A DNA stretch of 64,000 bases from Mucilaginibacter pedocola. GTDB taxonomy: Bacteria > Bacteroidota > Bacteroidia > Sphingobacteriales > Sphingobacteriaceae. The DNA lies in assembly GCF_002013915.1 (NCBI RefSeq), contig NZ_MBTF01000001.1, forward strand, positions 496,001 through 560,000. Reading direction: 5' to 3'. The position numbers and the translations under genes are program-made. The notes beneath the pieces are model-generated. The model saw nothing but the letters and a program-made list of their open reading frames with translations. It made no database searches and had not been told where the DNA came from. Every line of letters starts with the position of its first letter. Position 1 is the first letter of the stretch. Positions 1-8,669 of this stretch are shown here, piece after piece.

Positions 1-558
1 GTCGTCATTATCGAAAAGTGAGGCGGCTTTAAAAAGATACTTGTTTATGTTGCGGTGCTTAATAATATCCAATAGCTGCTTCCCATCCGAATAGATAGTA
101 GAATCATCGTCAAGCTTTCGCGGGTATAAGTTATTAATGAGGTTAAGCAAGGCAGCAATAAAGAAAATAGCGGCTACGCTTCTCATCAAATCCTGCAAAG
201 TATCTCCGGCAACCAGGGCGAGTAATACAATTGCCAGGCATAAGGTAAACACCGGGCCGGCAAGCAGGATAACAACGTTTTGAAATACAGATGGCACGGC
301 TTTATAGGTACATAAACCACCCGCCCGCAAATAAGAGAGGCGTGGTTTTATAGTTACGGTTAATTTACCTATGCTGAATTTTGGCCCAACATCTTCCCCG
401 TACGAGCCGATATAAATAGTTGCAGGTTCCTTGCTGAACCACATTGCAGGCAAGGCATGGCTCAATTCGTGCAGGAAAATGATAACGAAGCTTACTACAT
501 TAAGGATGAGCAGCCCAAAAACGGCAAATAAGAATAGAAGCAGCCAATCGTGGTTCAT
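1..558 (-). CDS. M50-like (site-2-protease-type) membrane metallopeptidase, 3' end missing
   Basis: The reading frame opens with ATG at 558 on the minus strand and runs in frame to the window edge, so only the first 186 residues are seen. Residues 1-26 are a hydrophobic segment that leads straight into HELSH, a HExxH zinc motif inside a membrane helix as in M50 proteases. A second hydrophobic stretch lies near residues 95-118, and a later LINNLYPRKLDDDSTIYSDG stretch resembles the N-x-x-P...D third-ligand region of the family. It follows the YciO-like gene by 33 bp on the same strand, so the two are probably cotranscribed. Family placement rests on motifs; the substrate is unknown. Confidence 0.72.
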   Translation of the reverse strand, partial: MNHDWLLLFLFAVFGLLILNVVSFVIIFLHELSHALPAMWFSKEPATIYIGSYGEDVGPKFSIGKLTVTIKPRLSYLRAGGLCTYKAVPSVFQNVVILLAGPVFTLCLAIVLLALVAGDTLQDLMRSVAAIFFIAALLNLINNLYPRKLDDDSTIYSDGKQLLDIIKHRNINKYLFKAASLFDNDD

Positions 559-591
559 GGGCGGCAAAGTAAAGCTTTTCTGCTTAAGATG

Positions 592-1212
592 CTACAAATA
601 ATCTTCCAGCACGCCTTTACCTTCGCGGATAATCTCGAAGTCGCCGCCTGTGCAGTCCACTACGGTAGAGGGGATATTTTCGCCGTAGCCGCCATCTATA
701 ACAATATCCACCAGGTCCTCATACTTCTCGTGGATGAGTTCCGGGTCGGTAGAGTATTCCAGTATATCATCTTCATCGCGGATGGAGGTGGATAGGATAG
801 GGTTGCCCAGCACCTTTACAATTTCGCGGGCTATGTTATTATCTGGTACACGTATACCAACCGTCTTTTTATTAGAGCTTAATAACTTAGGCACCGCATG
901 GCTGGCGTTGAATATGAAGGTGAACGGGCCTGGCAGCGCTTTCTTCAATACACGAAAAGTAGTGTTATCTATCGGTTTAATATAGTCGGAAATATGACTA
1001 AGGTCGTAGCAGATGAACGAGAAGTTATTCTTCTCGGGTTTGATGCCGCGTATCTTGCAAATGGCTTCGATGGCGCGATGGTTGGTAATATCGCAGCCAA
1101 GCCCGTAAACGGTATCGGTAGGGTAGATGATGAGCCCGCCCTTGCGTAACACTTCGGCAACCTGCTCAATAGCTTTTGGGTTAGGGTTCTCAGGATATAT
1201 TTTTATTAACAT
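592..1212 (-). CDS. YciO/TsaC/Sua5-family threonylcarbamoyl-AMP synthase-like protein
   Basis: The 206-residue product has the YrdC fold signature KGGLIIYPTDTVYGLGC (residues 24-40) and ends near an REGKG motif. True TsaC/Sua5 makes threonylcarbamoyl-AMP from Thr, bicarbonate and ATP for the t6A37 modification of ANN-decoding tRNAs. Length and details (KPEKNNFSFICYDLS in place of the KGRP loop) fit the YciO branch better than TsaC, and YciO activity is weaker or less certain. It is the first gene of a probable two-gene unit with the M50 protease downstream. The ATG is followed at once by the conserved N-terminus, so the start is secure. Confidence 0.88.
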   Translation of the reverse strand: MLIKIYPENPNPKAIEQVAEVLRKGGLIIYPTDTVYGLGCDITNHRAIEAICKIRGIKPEKNNFSFICYDLSHISDYIKPIDNTTFRVLKKALPGPFTFIFNASHAVPKLLSSNKKTVGIRVPDNNIAREIVKVLGNPILSTSIRDEDDILEYSTDPELIHEKYEDLVDIVIDGGYGENIPSTVVDCTGGDFEIIREGKGVLEDYL

Positions 1213-1288
1213 AGTTTCGGATGTCGGAATTGGGATGTTCGATCTCGGATTTTCTTTCCCTGTTCCTGATGGTACAAGTATAAATACA

Positions 1289-1321
1289 AAAATGCCGGAT
1301 AATTGTTATACCCGGCATTTT
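1289..1321. terminator. hairpin terminator (bidirectional look)
   Basis: Perfect 10-bp arms (aaaatgccgg / ccggcatttt) enclose a 13-base loop and carry an A-run on one side and a T-run on the other. It lies downstream of the lipoprotein gene that ends at 1373, and upstream of the YciO-like gene. Confidence 0.65.
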
Positions 1322-1332
1322 ATGTACGTTAA

Positions 1333-1363
1333 GATTTGACAACTTTTAAAAAGTTGTCAAATC
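1333..1363. repeat. near-perfect palindrome, possible second terminator
   Basis: The arm gatttgacaactt is followed after five bases by its exact complement; the match extends to 15 bp per side around one central base. It stands 10 bp after the stop codon of the gene ending at 1373. It could be a rho-independent terminator without a strong U tract, or a small dispersed palindrome. Confidence 0.5.
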
Positions 1364-1372
1364 TGTCGCTCA

Positions 1373-2161
1373 TCAGTCGGAGTACTGAAATGCCATTGCC
1401 CGTTCCAGGTAGAAGTAGTCAGTTATTAAACTGTTTATCTCGCTTACTATTTTTAACATCTCCTGTTTTTCGCTTTCCAAAACTTCGTTGTTCTTGTAGC
1501 ATTCATCTATAATGTATTGCTTTAACGATCTAATGTAAAGCGCCTTTTGTTTGCTAATATCATACTTCTTTTTGTAGCGTCCCCAGTCACCGTCGTTGGC
1601 ATATAATTGGATCGAGTATTCCGCCACGCCCATCGCCCTAAGGTAATTATGGTTGGGGATACTTCCGCCGTTCTCCATTTTAATAAAGGTACTTACCAGG
1701 TCCATATACAACTTCATTAGTTTATCACGGCGTTGGCGATATTTTTCCTGTCCGTTTTTCAGGCTTAAAAAATAGGCGTATAGCGTAAAATACGAATCCT
1801 GCCCGGCTTCGCTTCCAAAGTCGTCAATATGGTCTTTCTGTACCTTCATATTTCTTTTAGCATAGGCAGTATAGGGCGGATCCATATATTCTTCATTCAA
1901 TTCCGGGTGGTATTTTAACGCCCAGGCAATATTTCCTTTTGTAGAAAATAAAGGTTCTTCGGGCATCGTGGAAATATTCACCCGGGTAGTATCAGCATAC
2001 AGAGCGCTGTCGGCTGTTGATGTTTTGGGTTGAGCAGGAGTAGCCTTCGAAACCAGAGTATCCGGCTTCGGCGCAATTTTTTGTTCAACAGTGTTATTTT
2101 TTGGCGTGCTCTCGCAGGCTGCGATAGCTAAAATAAGGAGTAATAAGGCAGGTGTTTTCAT
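1373..2161 (-). CDS. hypothetical lipoprotein, 262 aa
   Basis: The start at 2161 is preferred to an upstream in-frame ATG because it places a clean lipoprotein signal at the N-terminus: MKTPALLLLILAIAAC with the lipobox Cys at 16. A low-complexity Thr/Pro/Lys linker follows to about residue 55. The rest is mostly helical and charged, with many Tyr, Lys and Arg residues. I do not recognise a named family. It is probably an outer- or periplasmic-membrane lipoprotein. It stands alone between hairpins, so it is likely monocistronic. Confidence 0.7.
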   Translation of the reverse strand: MKTPALLLLILAIAACESTPKNNTVEQKIAPKPDTLVSKATPAQPKTSTADSALYADTTRVNISTMPEEPLFSTKGNIAWALKYHPELNEEYMDPPYTAYAKRNMKVQKDHIDDFGSEAGQDSYFTLYAYFLSLKNGQEKYRQRRDKLMKLYMDLVSTFIKMENGGSIPNHNYLRAMGVAEYSIQLYANDGDWGRYKKKYDISKQKALYIRSLKQYIIDECYKNNEVLESEKQEMLKIVSEINSLITDYFYLERAMAFQYSD

Positions 2162-2220
2162 GATCGATGGTTCACCATAAATATACATGTATTATTCTCC
2201 GAAAACCTTCGAAAAAATAA

Positions 2221-2292
2221 AACGCCGCCCGTTTTTAGGGGCAGCGTTCTTTAATATCAAGCCCCGCCAAACTCTAAGCAGTTGGCGGGGCT
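2221..2292 (-). terminator. two adjacent hairpins ending the YceI gene
   Basis: The stronger hairpin has 11-bp perfect arms agccccgccaa (2260-2270) and ttggcggggct (2282-2292). A weaker GC-rich stem-loop (aacgccgccc ... ggcagcgtt) follows at 2221-2248 with T-rich flanks. Both lie just 3' of the YceI stop on the minus strand. Confidence 0.7.
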
Positions 2293-2308
2293 CGTCAGGA
2301 AGCAAAAA

Positions 2309-2845
2309 TTATTTCTGTTTTGCGAATTGTACGTTGGCTATCAGTTTAATGTCTTCGCCAACTACTATCGAACCGGCTTCGGTTACGCCATCCCAGGTAA
2401 GGCCGAATTCTTTACGGTTAATTTTGCCGCTCACTTCAAAACCGGCTTTGGTGTTGCCGTAGAAATCGTCGGTGCTGCCGCCAAATTCTGCATCAAGGGT
2501 AACTGATTTAGTGATGCCTTTAATGGTAAGGTCGCCAACCAGTTTATATTCGTCGTCGCCTGTGCTTTTTATCGAAGTTGATTTGAAGGTAATTTTTGGA
2601 TAAGTAGCTGCATCAAAAAACTCAGCGCTTTTCAGGTGGTCGTCGCGCATGGTTTGGGTAGTATCAATGCTATCTACATCAAGCGAGAAGCTGATGCTTG
2701 CATCTTCAAAATTATCGTCAGCGGTTTCCAGTTCGCCTTCAAAAGTTTTGAAAGAACCGGTAACGGTTGATATTACTAAGTGTTTTACTTTAAATTGTAC
2801 TTCAGAGTGCATTGGGTCTAAAACCCATTTGGTTGCTGTTGCCAT
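2309..2845 (-). CDS. YceI-family (polyisoprenoid-binding-like) protein
   Basis: The 178-residue protein starts MATATKWVLDPMHSEVQFKV and contains the family pattern of a lipocalin-like barrel: WxxDxxHSxVxFxVKHL near the N-terminus, FKSTSI and LTIKGITKSV in the middle, and GLTWDG near the C-terminus. Members bind long-chain isoprenoids or related lipids and are often stress-induced. No signal peptide is visible, unlike the secreted E. coli protein, so a cytoplasmic location is likely. The promoter carries a large palindrome, suggesting control by a dimeric repressor. Gene end and start are supported by flanking hairpins and a -7 box. Confidence 0.92.
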   Translation of the reverse strand: MATATKWVLDPMHSEVQFKVKHLVISTVTGSFKTFEGELETADDNFEDASISFSLDVDSIDTTQTMRDDHLKSAEFFDAATYPKITFKSTSIKSTGDDEYKLVGDLTIKGITKSVTLDAEFGGSTDDFYGNTKAGFEVSGKINRKEFGLTWDGVTEAGSIVVGEDIKLIANVQFAKQK

Positions 2846-2888
2846 GATGTTTTATGTTTTATTGTTTGTTTCTCAATTAATTATGGCA

Positions 2889-2923
2889 CAAATATAATAA
2901 TAGATGTTTAAACATGTATTATT
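2889..2923 (-). promoter_or_regulatory. YceI-gene promoter with palindromic operator
   Basis: On the minus strand TATATTTG (2896-2889) matches the Bacteroidetes -7 box TAnnTTTG exactly, about 45 bp before the ATG. Directly upstream, 2896-2923 is a 28-base near-perfect palindrome with core ATGTTTAAACAT and flanking AATAATA / TATTATT arms; only one symmetric pair mismatches. It covers the -33 zone, where a bound repressor would block the promoter. The regulator (perhaps MarR-like) is an inference; none is encoded next door. Confidence 0.6.
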
Positions 2924-3001
2924 ATATCGTTCATTTTACAATAGGTAGACAAATAAGAGTTGTAACGCTTATTCGTGTGTAATGTTTCCACAAATAAGCA
3001 A

Positions 3002-3026
3002 CAAAAAAGGGGCACAAGGCCCCTTT
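3002..3026 (-). terminator. sucC terminator
   Basis: The stem aaaggggc / gccccttt (3006-3013 and 3019-3026) is followed on the minus strand by TTTTTTGT. It lies about 25 bp past the sucC stop. Confidence 0.8.
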
Positions 3027-3048
3027 CATACTTTATTAAAATGTTAAA

Positions 3049-4242
3049 TTATAATGCTAACACTTCTTTAACGCGTTCTGCAGCTTCTTTCAGCAGGATA
3101 GCCGAGTAAACTTTCAGGCCCGAGTTATCGATCAGTTCTTTTGCTTCAGCAGCGTTTGTGCCTTGTAAACGAACGATGATAGGAACAGGGATGTTGCCGA
3201 TTTCTTTGTAGGCATCAATAACGCCTTGTGCAACACGGTCGCAACGTACTATACCACCAAAGATGTTGATGAGGATAGCTTTAACGTTAGGATCCGACAG
3301 GATGATGTTGAAACCGGCTTTAACAGTTTGTGCGTTGGCAGTACCGCCCACGTCTAAAAAGTTAGCAGGCTCGCCGCCGGCCAGTTTAATAATATCCATG
3401 GTTGCCATAGCTAAGCCGGCACCGTTTACCATACAACCTACGTTGCCATCAAGTTTTACGTAGTTAAGGTTGCTTTTGCTTGCTTCAACCTCGGTTGGGT
3501 CTTCCTCATCGGTATCGCGCATTGCTGCGTAATCCGGGTGGCGGTAAAGGGCGTTATCGTCAAGGTTTACCTTAGCATCAACGGCCAATATTTTGTTATC
3601 AGATGTTTTTAAAACAGGGTTTATCTCAAACTGAGAAGAATCGGTAGCATCATAAGCTTTGTACAAAGCTGTAATGAATTTCACCATATCTTTAAAGGCA
3701 TCGCCGCTTACGCCCAGGTTGAAAGCAATTTTGCGCGCCTGGAAGCCTTGTAAACCAACTTTAGGGTCAATTTCTTCTTTAAAGATAAGCTCGGGAGTGC
3801 TGTGTGCAACTTCTTCGATATCCATACCGCCTTCGGTAGAATACATGATAATGTTGCGGCCTTTAGCACGATCCAACAAAACGCTCATGTAAAACTCTTT
3901 GGTTTCGCTTTCGCCCGGGTAGTACACATCCTGTGCTACCAAAACCTTTTTAACCAACTTGCCTTCGGGGCCGGTTTGCGGGGTTACCAATTGCATGCCT
4001 AAAATTTTGCCTGCAATTTCTTTAACCTGCTCGTGGTTTTTAGCCAACTTAACGCCACCGCCTTTACCGCGCCCACCTGCGTGTATCTGTGCTTTAATAA
4101 CCGTCCAGTCCGACCCAAAGTCTTCCTTCATTTTCTGTGCAGCTGCAACAGCCTCTTCGGGGGTGTCGGCAACTATGCCTTCCTGTACTCTAACGCCAAA
4201 GCTTTTTAATATCGCTTTGCCCTGATATTCGTGAATATTCAT
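3049..4242 (-). CDS. sucC: succinate--CoA ligase (ADP-forming) subunit beta
   Basis: The 397-residue protein begins MNIHEYQGKAILKSFGV, the typical SucC N-terminus. It carries an N-terminal ATP-grasp region (KAQIHAGGRGKGGGVKLAK, about residues 50-68) and the C-terminal ligase domain with the CoA/succinate-site motif NIFGGIVRCD near residue 325. With SucD it converts succinyl-CoA plus ADP and Pi to succinate plus ATP in the TCA cycle. sucD is not adjacent, which is common in Bacteroidetes. The gene is flanked by its own terminator and a 250-bp leader, so it is likely transcribed alone. Confidence 0.97.
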   Translation of the reverse strand: MNIHEYQGKAILKSFGVRVQEGIVADTPEEAVAAAQKMKEDFGSDWTVIKAQIHAGGRGKGGGVKLAKNHEQVKEIAGKILGMQLVTPQTGPEGKLVKKVLVAQDVYYPGESETKEFYMSVLLDRAKGRNIIMYSTEGGMDIEEVAHSTPELIFKEEIDPKVGLQGFQARKIAFNLGVSGDAFKDMVKFITALYKAYDATDSSQFEINPVLKTSDNKILAVDAKVNLDDNALYRHPDYAAMRDTDEEDPTEVEASKSNLNYVKLDGNVGCMVNGAGLAMATMDIIKLAGGEPANFLDVGGTANAQTVKAGFNIILSDPNVKAILINIFGGIVRCDRVAQGVIDAYKEIGNIPVPIIVRLQGTNAAEAKELIDNSGLKVYSAILLKEAAERVKEVLAL

Positions 4243-4298
4243 GTTGTTTGAAAGATTTGCGGTAAAGCTACACTTTTGTTTCTTTTTATAGTTGCGAA

Positions 4299-4475
4299 AT
4301 GTTGGAAAGGTTGAGAAAAGTTTAAAAGCTTACTCAAGATGATAAATAAGTTACAAAACTCACGAGTCTTTGAACCTTATATATAGCACGTTTATCTTCA
4401 ACCTCTTTAACGTCTCTAACCTTTCTAACTTTTCCAACATCTCCAACCTTTTTAACTTCTCCAACTTTTCCCAAC
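4299..4475. repeat. degenerate polypyrimidine repeat between sucC and the LolD-like gene
   Basis: Between about 4395 and 4475 a 10-12 base theme (ctaaccttt, ccaactttt, ccaacctttt) recurs at least seven times with small changes. The segment 4299-4312 (atgttggaaaggtt) is nearly the reverse complement of 4427-4440, so the whole gap could fold. It sits directly before the ATG at 4497. Confidence 0.5.
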
Positions 4476-4496
4476 CCAAATCACTACTTTTACCCC

Positions 4497-5162
4497 ATGC
4501 TAAAAGCTACATCTATCCATAAATCGTACGGGCAGCTGCATATCCTGAAAGGAGTGGGGCTGGAAGTAAACCGTGGCGAAATTGTTGCCATTGTAGGTGC
4601 ATCCGGTGCGGGTAAAAGCTCGTTGCTCAATATATTGGGCACGTTGGATAAAGCCGACTCGGGCCAATTGTTTATCGATAACATTGAAGTAAGTAAGCTG
4701 GACAATAAACACCTAAGCGATTTCCGTAACCGTAAGATCGGTTTTATCTTCCAGTTTCATCACTTATTGGTAGAGTTTAATGCGCTGGAGAATGTATGTA
4801 TGCCAGCTTTCATAGCCGGCGTTCCGCGTGCTGACGCTGAGAAACGAGCTAAAGAGTTATTAGAAATGCTGGGCCTGGGCCACCGCATTACGCACAAACC
4901 TGCCGAACTTTCGGGCGGCGAGCAACAACGTGTTGCCGTTGCCCGCGCCTTGATCAATAAGCCTGCACTGATATTTGCGGATGAACCCTCGGGTAACCTC
5001 GACTCGAAGAATGCTTTAGAACTGCACGAGCTTTTTGTGCGCCTGCGCGATGAATTTAAACAAACCTTTGTTATTGTAACCCATAACGAAGAACTTGCCG
5101 CTATGGCCGACCGCACTATATTAATGAAAGATGGTTTAATAGTAGATACTTTAATAAGTTGA
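4497..5162 (+). CDS. ABC transporter ATP-binding protein, LolD/MacB type
   Basis: The 221-residue protein is a complete ABC ATPase of the lipoprotein-export (LolD) or MacB-like group: Walker A GASGAGKS (34-41), Q-loop FQF at 85-87, signature LSGGEQQR (138-145), Walker B ALIFADEP (157-164) and switch THN near 197. The permease partner is not encoded beside it, as often seen for LolD of Bacteroidetes. It probably powers extraction of lipoproteins or another substrate from the inner membrane. Its stop overlaps the TTG start of the next gene by four bases (TTGA), implying translational coupling. LolD as opposed to another MacB-like member is likely but unproven. Confidence 0.85.
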   Translation: MLKATSIHKSYGQLHILKGVGLEVNRGEIVAIVGASGAGKSSLLNILGTLDKADSGQLFIDNIEVSKLDNKHLSDFRNRKIGFIFQFHHLLVEFNALENVCMPAFIAGVPRADAEKRAKELLEMLGLGHRITHKPAELSGGEQQRVAVARALINKPALIFADEPSGNLDSKNALELHELFVRLRDEFKQTFVIVTHNEELAAMADRTILMKDGLIVDTLIS

Positions 5163-5467
5163 CCGTATTGATAACCGCCGCTGCATCGGCAGGGGCACAT
5201 AAACTGAAAAATAAGCTGAATGCCTGGCAGATATTGCTTGGCGACCATGCCGACCTGCCCGACTTTATGGTAAAGAATATGGGCCTGCTAAAACTGCCCA
5301 ACCCCTCATCAGCCAGTTACCAGCACGAGATGCTTACCCTTTGCCTGGATAGGGGCATAGAGGCTGTTTACGCACTCAACACACAGGAATTTGAACAGTT
5401 GCGCCAGTCGGAACTGCTTTTTAAAGAATACAACATCGATATTATAGATGGCCAAACTCAATTATAG
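5159..5467 (+). CDS. small Rossmann-like protein resembling an isolated pre-ATP-grasp domain
   Basis: The 102-residue frame begins with TTG inside the stop of the preceding ATPase gene (TTGA overlap) and ends 20 bp inside the following HAD gene, so the three genes form one translational unit. The start [16 protein letters not shown] and the central [18 protein letters not shown] segment look like the N-terminal nucleotide-fold domain that precedes ATP-grasp in carbamoyl-phosphate-synthase-like enzymes, but no ATP-grasp domain follows. The function is unknown. The similarity is a pattern judgement only. Confidence 0.55.
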   Translation: MTVLITAAASAGAHKLKNKLNAWQILLGDHADLPDFMVKNMGLLKLPNPSSASYQHEMLTLCLDRGIEAVYALNTQEFEQLRQSELLFKEYNIDIIDGQTQL

Positions 5468-6065
5468 CGATATAGACCCGCGCAAAAAAGCCTTTATTTT
5501 TGAGCTGGATAACGTACTATTCCCCGAAAAAGATTACCTCTTCCAGATATACTACCAGTTTACCGCCATGCTGGAGTATGTTGAGCTGATAGATGCGAAA
5601 CAAGCAACCAAATTGATGGTTGATACGTATATAAGCAAAGGGCACGATGCTGTGTTTGATGAATTGGTTACTGCGATGGGGGTTGATGCAAAATACCGCG
5701 AAAACTTCGACAGGCTGCTGGATACCGGCAAAGTGCATTTGAAGCTTTTGCTGTACCAGGGAATGCTGGAGTTTATGCAGGAGGCCGTTACCGATAGGAA
5801 GAAACTGTTTATAGTAACTAACGGCAACCCGCAGCGGCAGCTCAATAAAATAAAGCACATGGAGTGGCACGGGCTGCAACCTTATTTAACAGGTTATTTT
5901 GCCGATGAAAGCACTCCTAAGCCCGAGCCTGATGTGCTGCATTTGCTGATGAAAGAGCACAATTTGGAGCGAAGGGACCTGCTGATGATAGAAAATTCGG
6001 AAACGGATGTATTGTGCGCACAAACAACCGGTGTAGACTATTTAAATGTAAATGAGTTTTTGTAA
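5448..6065 (+). CDS. HAD-superfamily hydrolase-like protein with altered catalytic motifs
   Basis: The 205-residue protein has the fold pattern of a HAD phosphatase: motif I FIFELDNVLF (16-25), motif II IVTNGN, motif III KPEPDVL, motif IV LLMIENSETDVL. In motif I the nucleophile position of the usual DxDx is Glu (E19-L-D21), and in motif IV the usual GD is EN. An active HAD phosphatase needs the first Asp, so this member may be inactive, a binding protein, or use altered chemistry. It overlaps the small gene upstream by 20 bp and is the last gene of the LolD-type unit. Confidence 0.82.
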   Translation: MAKLNYSDIDPRKKAFIFELDNVLFPEKDYLFQIYYQFTAMLEYVELIDAKQATKLMVDTYISKGHDAVFDELVTAMGVDAKYRENFDRLLDTGKVHLKLLLYQGMLEFMQEAVTDRKKLFIVTNGNPQRQLNKIKHMEWHGLQPYLTGYFADESTPKPEPDVLHLLMKEHNLERRDLLMIENSETDVLCAQTTGVDYLNVNEFL

Positions 6066-6126
6066 TTTAAGCGCTGTAATATTATATCATTATAGCCGTT
6101 AACCTCAATATTAAGTACCCCGTAAC

Positions 6127-7713
6127 ATGCGAAAAATATTTTACCTTCTTATAATCCCGGCTGTTGTATTATCGGCCTGCAAAAAAAGTAACACTCCCAC
6201 ACCGGGCGGCGGCGATGAAACCGGCCCATCAAAAACCGGTACCACGCTCGACCTAATACGCGACTCGGTTTTCTTGTATGCCAAAGAGGCCTATTATTGG
6301 AATGACGGCTTACCCGATTATGCTACATTTAAACCACGCAGCTTTACCGGCAGCGATGATATAACGGCCCTGCAAAACGAGGTGAACGCAATATCGCAAT
6401 ATAAAATAAACCCAAGTACCAGCAGGCCTTATGAGTACTATGCATCAGCACCCGGCGAAGCCAAGTATTCTTTTATTGATGATGGTAGCGTATCAGCAGA
6501 GTTGAATGGTATAAGCGGCGATTTTGGTTTTGCACCTATTTATAATGATAATAACGATTTGCGCGTGCGGTATGTATATCCTAATTCGCCGGCAGATTTG
6601 GCGGGCATAAAACGCGGATACCAAATTACCAGCATTAACGGGCGCACTAACCTTACCTATGATGGCAACGGCGGCTCGGGCACAAACCTTAACTTTGTAA
6701 TAAATGCCTACGCCAACAGTAATACCATTACTATGGTGCTTAAAAAGCCCGATGCTACCACCATGAATGTTACGCTTAATGTAGCTACGTATACTATAAA
6801 CCCGGTAATTGTGCATAAGGTAATTACCGATGCAACTACGGGGAAAAAGGTGGGCTATATGGTGTTTAACAGCTTTACTTCGCTGGCTAATGCAAAACCT
6901 AAAATAGATGAGGCCTTTGCTGAGTTTAATACACAAAATATTACTGATTTGGTGATAGACCTACGCTATAATGGTGGCGGCTATGTCGCAACAGCCGAAT
7001 ACTTGAGTAACTTAATCGCACCAGCATCTAAAAACGGATCGTTGATGTATAGTACCTATTTCAATAGTACATTAACTGGGCTTAATACAACAGAAAAACG
7101 TAATGCAAGCATACTGAAAAACCAGGTTCGTAAAGATGAGAGCAGCGGCGAGGTCTATAACTATTCCCAGTTCGACTATTCGGTATCGGGCAATGCAGTA
7201 AACTTTTCTAAAACAGGTGTGCCGTATTCGCTAACGCTAAGCCATGTGTTTTTCATTGTTACGGGCTCTACCGCATCGGCGAGCGAATTAACTATCAATA
7301 ATTTACGCCCTGTAATGGATGTGCAGTTAATTGGCACCACCAGCTATGGCAAACCTGTAGGTTTCTTTGATATCGATATTAACAAATACCAAATGTACGT
7401 GCCCAATTTTGAAACAAAGAATTCAGCAAACCAGGGCGGGTATTATTCAGGCATGACGCCGGGTAGTACTGATTATCCGGGTAAAAGAGATATCGACGAC
7501 GTGACTAAAGATTTTGGCGACCCAACCGAAGGCCTATTAGCCCATGCGCTCACTTACGTTAAAACCGGTACTTTCACTGTTGCAGGGCAAGTAATACAAA
7601 GCGTAGGTGGTAAAACCAGGACAATGTCTATCGATGAAAGCCACGATGCGGGCATAGCTGTAGACGGCGAGAAATTCCGTGGAATGGTGTATAACAAAAA
7701 ACCAAAGCACTAA
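6127..7713 (+). CDS. S41-family (C-terminal-processing-like) peptidase, lipoprotein
   Basis: A lipoprotein signal ends in VLSAC with Cys18, followed by a Gly/Pro/Thr linker. A PDZ domain spans about residues 140-205 (RVRYVYPNSPADLAGIKRG, GYQITSIN). The S41 protease domain holds VIDLRYNGGGYV, the serine motif GSTASASE, and the general-base lysine in GTTSYGKPVG. Total length 528 aa. Such lipoproteins act at the periplasmic face or cell surface and cleave proteins near the C-terminus; the substrate is unknown. It has a short leader after the HAD gene and its own terminator, so it may be an independent unit. Confidence 0.92.
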   Translation: MRKIFYLLIIPAVVLSACKKSNTPTPGGGDETGPSKTGTTLDLIRDSVFLYAKEAYYWNDGLPDYATFKPRSFTGSDDITALQNEVNAISQYKINPSTSRPYEYYASAPGEAKYSFIDDGSVSAELNGISGDFGFAPIYNDNNDLRVRYVYPNSPADLAGIKRGYQITSINGRTNLTYDGNGGSGTNLNFVINAYANSNTITMVLKKPDATTMNVTLNVATYTINPVIVHKVITDATTGKKVGYMVFNSFTSLANAKPKIDEAFAEFNTQNITDLVIDLRYNGGGYVATAEYLSNLIAPASKNGSLMYSTYFNSTLTGLNTTEKRNASILKNQVRKDESSGEVYNYSQFDYSVSGNAVNFSKTGVPYSLTLSHVFFIVTGSTASASELTINNLRPVMDVQLIGTTSYGKPVGFFDIDINKYQMYVPNFETKNSANQGGYYSGMTPGSTDYPGKRDIDDVTKDFGDPTEGLLAHALTYVKTGTFTVAGQVIQSVGGKTRTMSIDESHDAGIAVDGEKFRGMVYNKKPKH

Positions 7714-7733
7714 TAGCTTTTACCATAATTGAT

Positions 7734-7768
7734 AATGGCGTTTCGGGAAACCGGGACGCCATTTTTAT
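7734..7768 (+). terminator. rho-independent terminator of the S41 gene
   Basis: Stem aatggcgt / acgccatt (7734-7741 and 7756-7763), with an inner cgg/ccg pairing, is followed by TTTTTATT. It lies between two convergent genes. Confidence 0.8.
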
Positions 7769-7797
7769 TGAGCCATTAACACCAATTAGGTATAAAA

Positions 7798-8391
7798 TTA
7801 GCGCGGTGCCGAGTAAATATACATCCTTACCCTATGGGTTGGCATAATGCTTACAATGCCGTTGGTTTCTTGCTTGTTTGATAATACAATGTACATTTCT
7901 ACCGATGCGCCATCTTTTTCAAAATTATCCTTCCGTTTAAACCTGCCATTTTCAATCAGCGAAACATCGCTTACCGATCCCTCTGTTTCCGGTTTCCCGA
8001 AGACCGCTTCCGCCTGTTTTTCCACCAACACATATCTATCTATATAAGGTTGCAGCACAGATAGTGGCTTTTTAATAGCATCGCGGTTTTTGCTGAAGTT
8101 GGTTTCGTCCCATTCGTACAGGATGTAGTTGATGGTAGAATCTTTTGTGTTGGGGAAATAATACACCAGCAGATCGGGCAGAGATGTTTCCTTTCTGCGG
8201 AATATCTCGGGCTGGCCAATACCCTCGCCGCTTAAGTATTCGCTTGCTGGTTCAATAATAGTGCTTTTAGCGGCTTTCTCTACACCACGGGCATAGGCCA
8301 TGGTTTTGCCTTTTATATCAAAGGTGTATTGCGCGAAAGCGTGTGCCGTAAATCCGACAGTTAGTATAAGTAGTAAAGCTGTTCTTTTCAT
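7798..8391 (-). CDS. hypothetical secreted protein, 197 aa
   Basis: An N-terminal signal peptide is clear (MKRTALLLILTVGFTAHAFAQ, cleavage after AFAQ). The mature part has alternating charged and aromatic stretches and no motif I recognise. It is convergent with the S41 peptidase gene and divergent from the carboxylase gene. Likely periplasmic; no function is proposed. Confidence 0.7.
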   Translation of the reverse strand: MKRTALLLILTVGFTAHAFAQYTFDIKGKTMAYARGVEKAAKSTIIEPASEYLSGEGIGQPEIFRRKETSLPDLLVYYFPNTKDSTINYILYEWDETNFSKNRDAIKKPLSVLQPYIDRYVLVEKQAEAVFGKPETEGSVSDVSLIENGRFKRKDNFEKDGASVEMYIVLSNKQETNGIVSIMPTHRVRMYIYSAPR

Positions 8392-8520
8392 ATCAAAAAC
8401 TCGTACATGAGTAAACGCTAAATTGTGCTTATTATGCCAATTCCTCCAATTAAAAAATCATTTGAGCTCAATAAATTCGCTTTATTGGCTTGCTTCATGA
8501 AATTAGTGTTCACTCAAGAA

Positions 8521-8584
8521 ACTCTTGTGACGTTGCAAAGCTCTCTGTGAACCTCTGCGTGACCTCCGCGAACTCTGTGGTTAA
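8521..8584. repeat. ctctgtg/cctctgcgt-type intergenic repeat
   Basis: A run of related 8-11 base words (ctctctgtgaa, cctctgcgtga, cctccgcgaa, ctctgtggttaa) ends in gtggttaa. The same kind of sequence occurs in inverted or direct form at 10311-10533, 20951-20998, 28212-28250 and 30045-30118, always between genes. Confidence 0.55.
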
Positions 8585-8669
8585 ATAATCGCAATGTTCA
8601 ATCAATTTACTATGCATGCATATTATTGCATTTATTTTCCTAAACTTACCCAACCTATTATAAATACAT

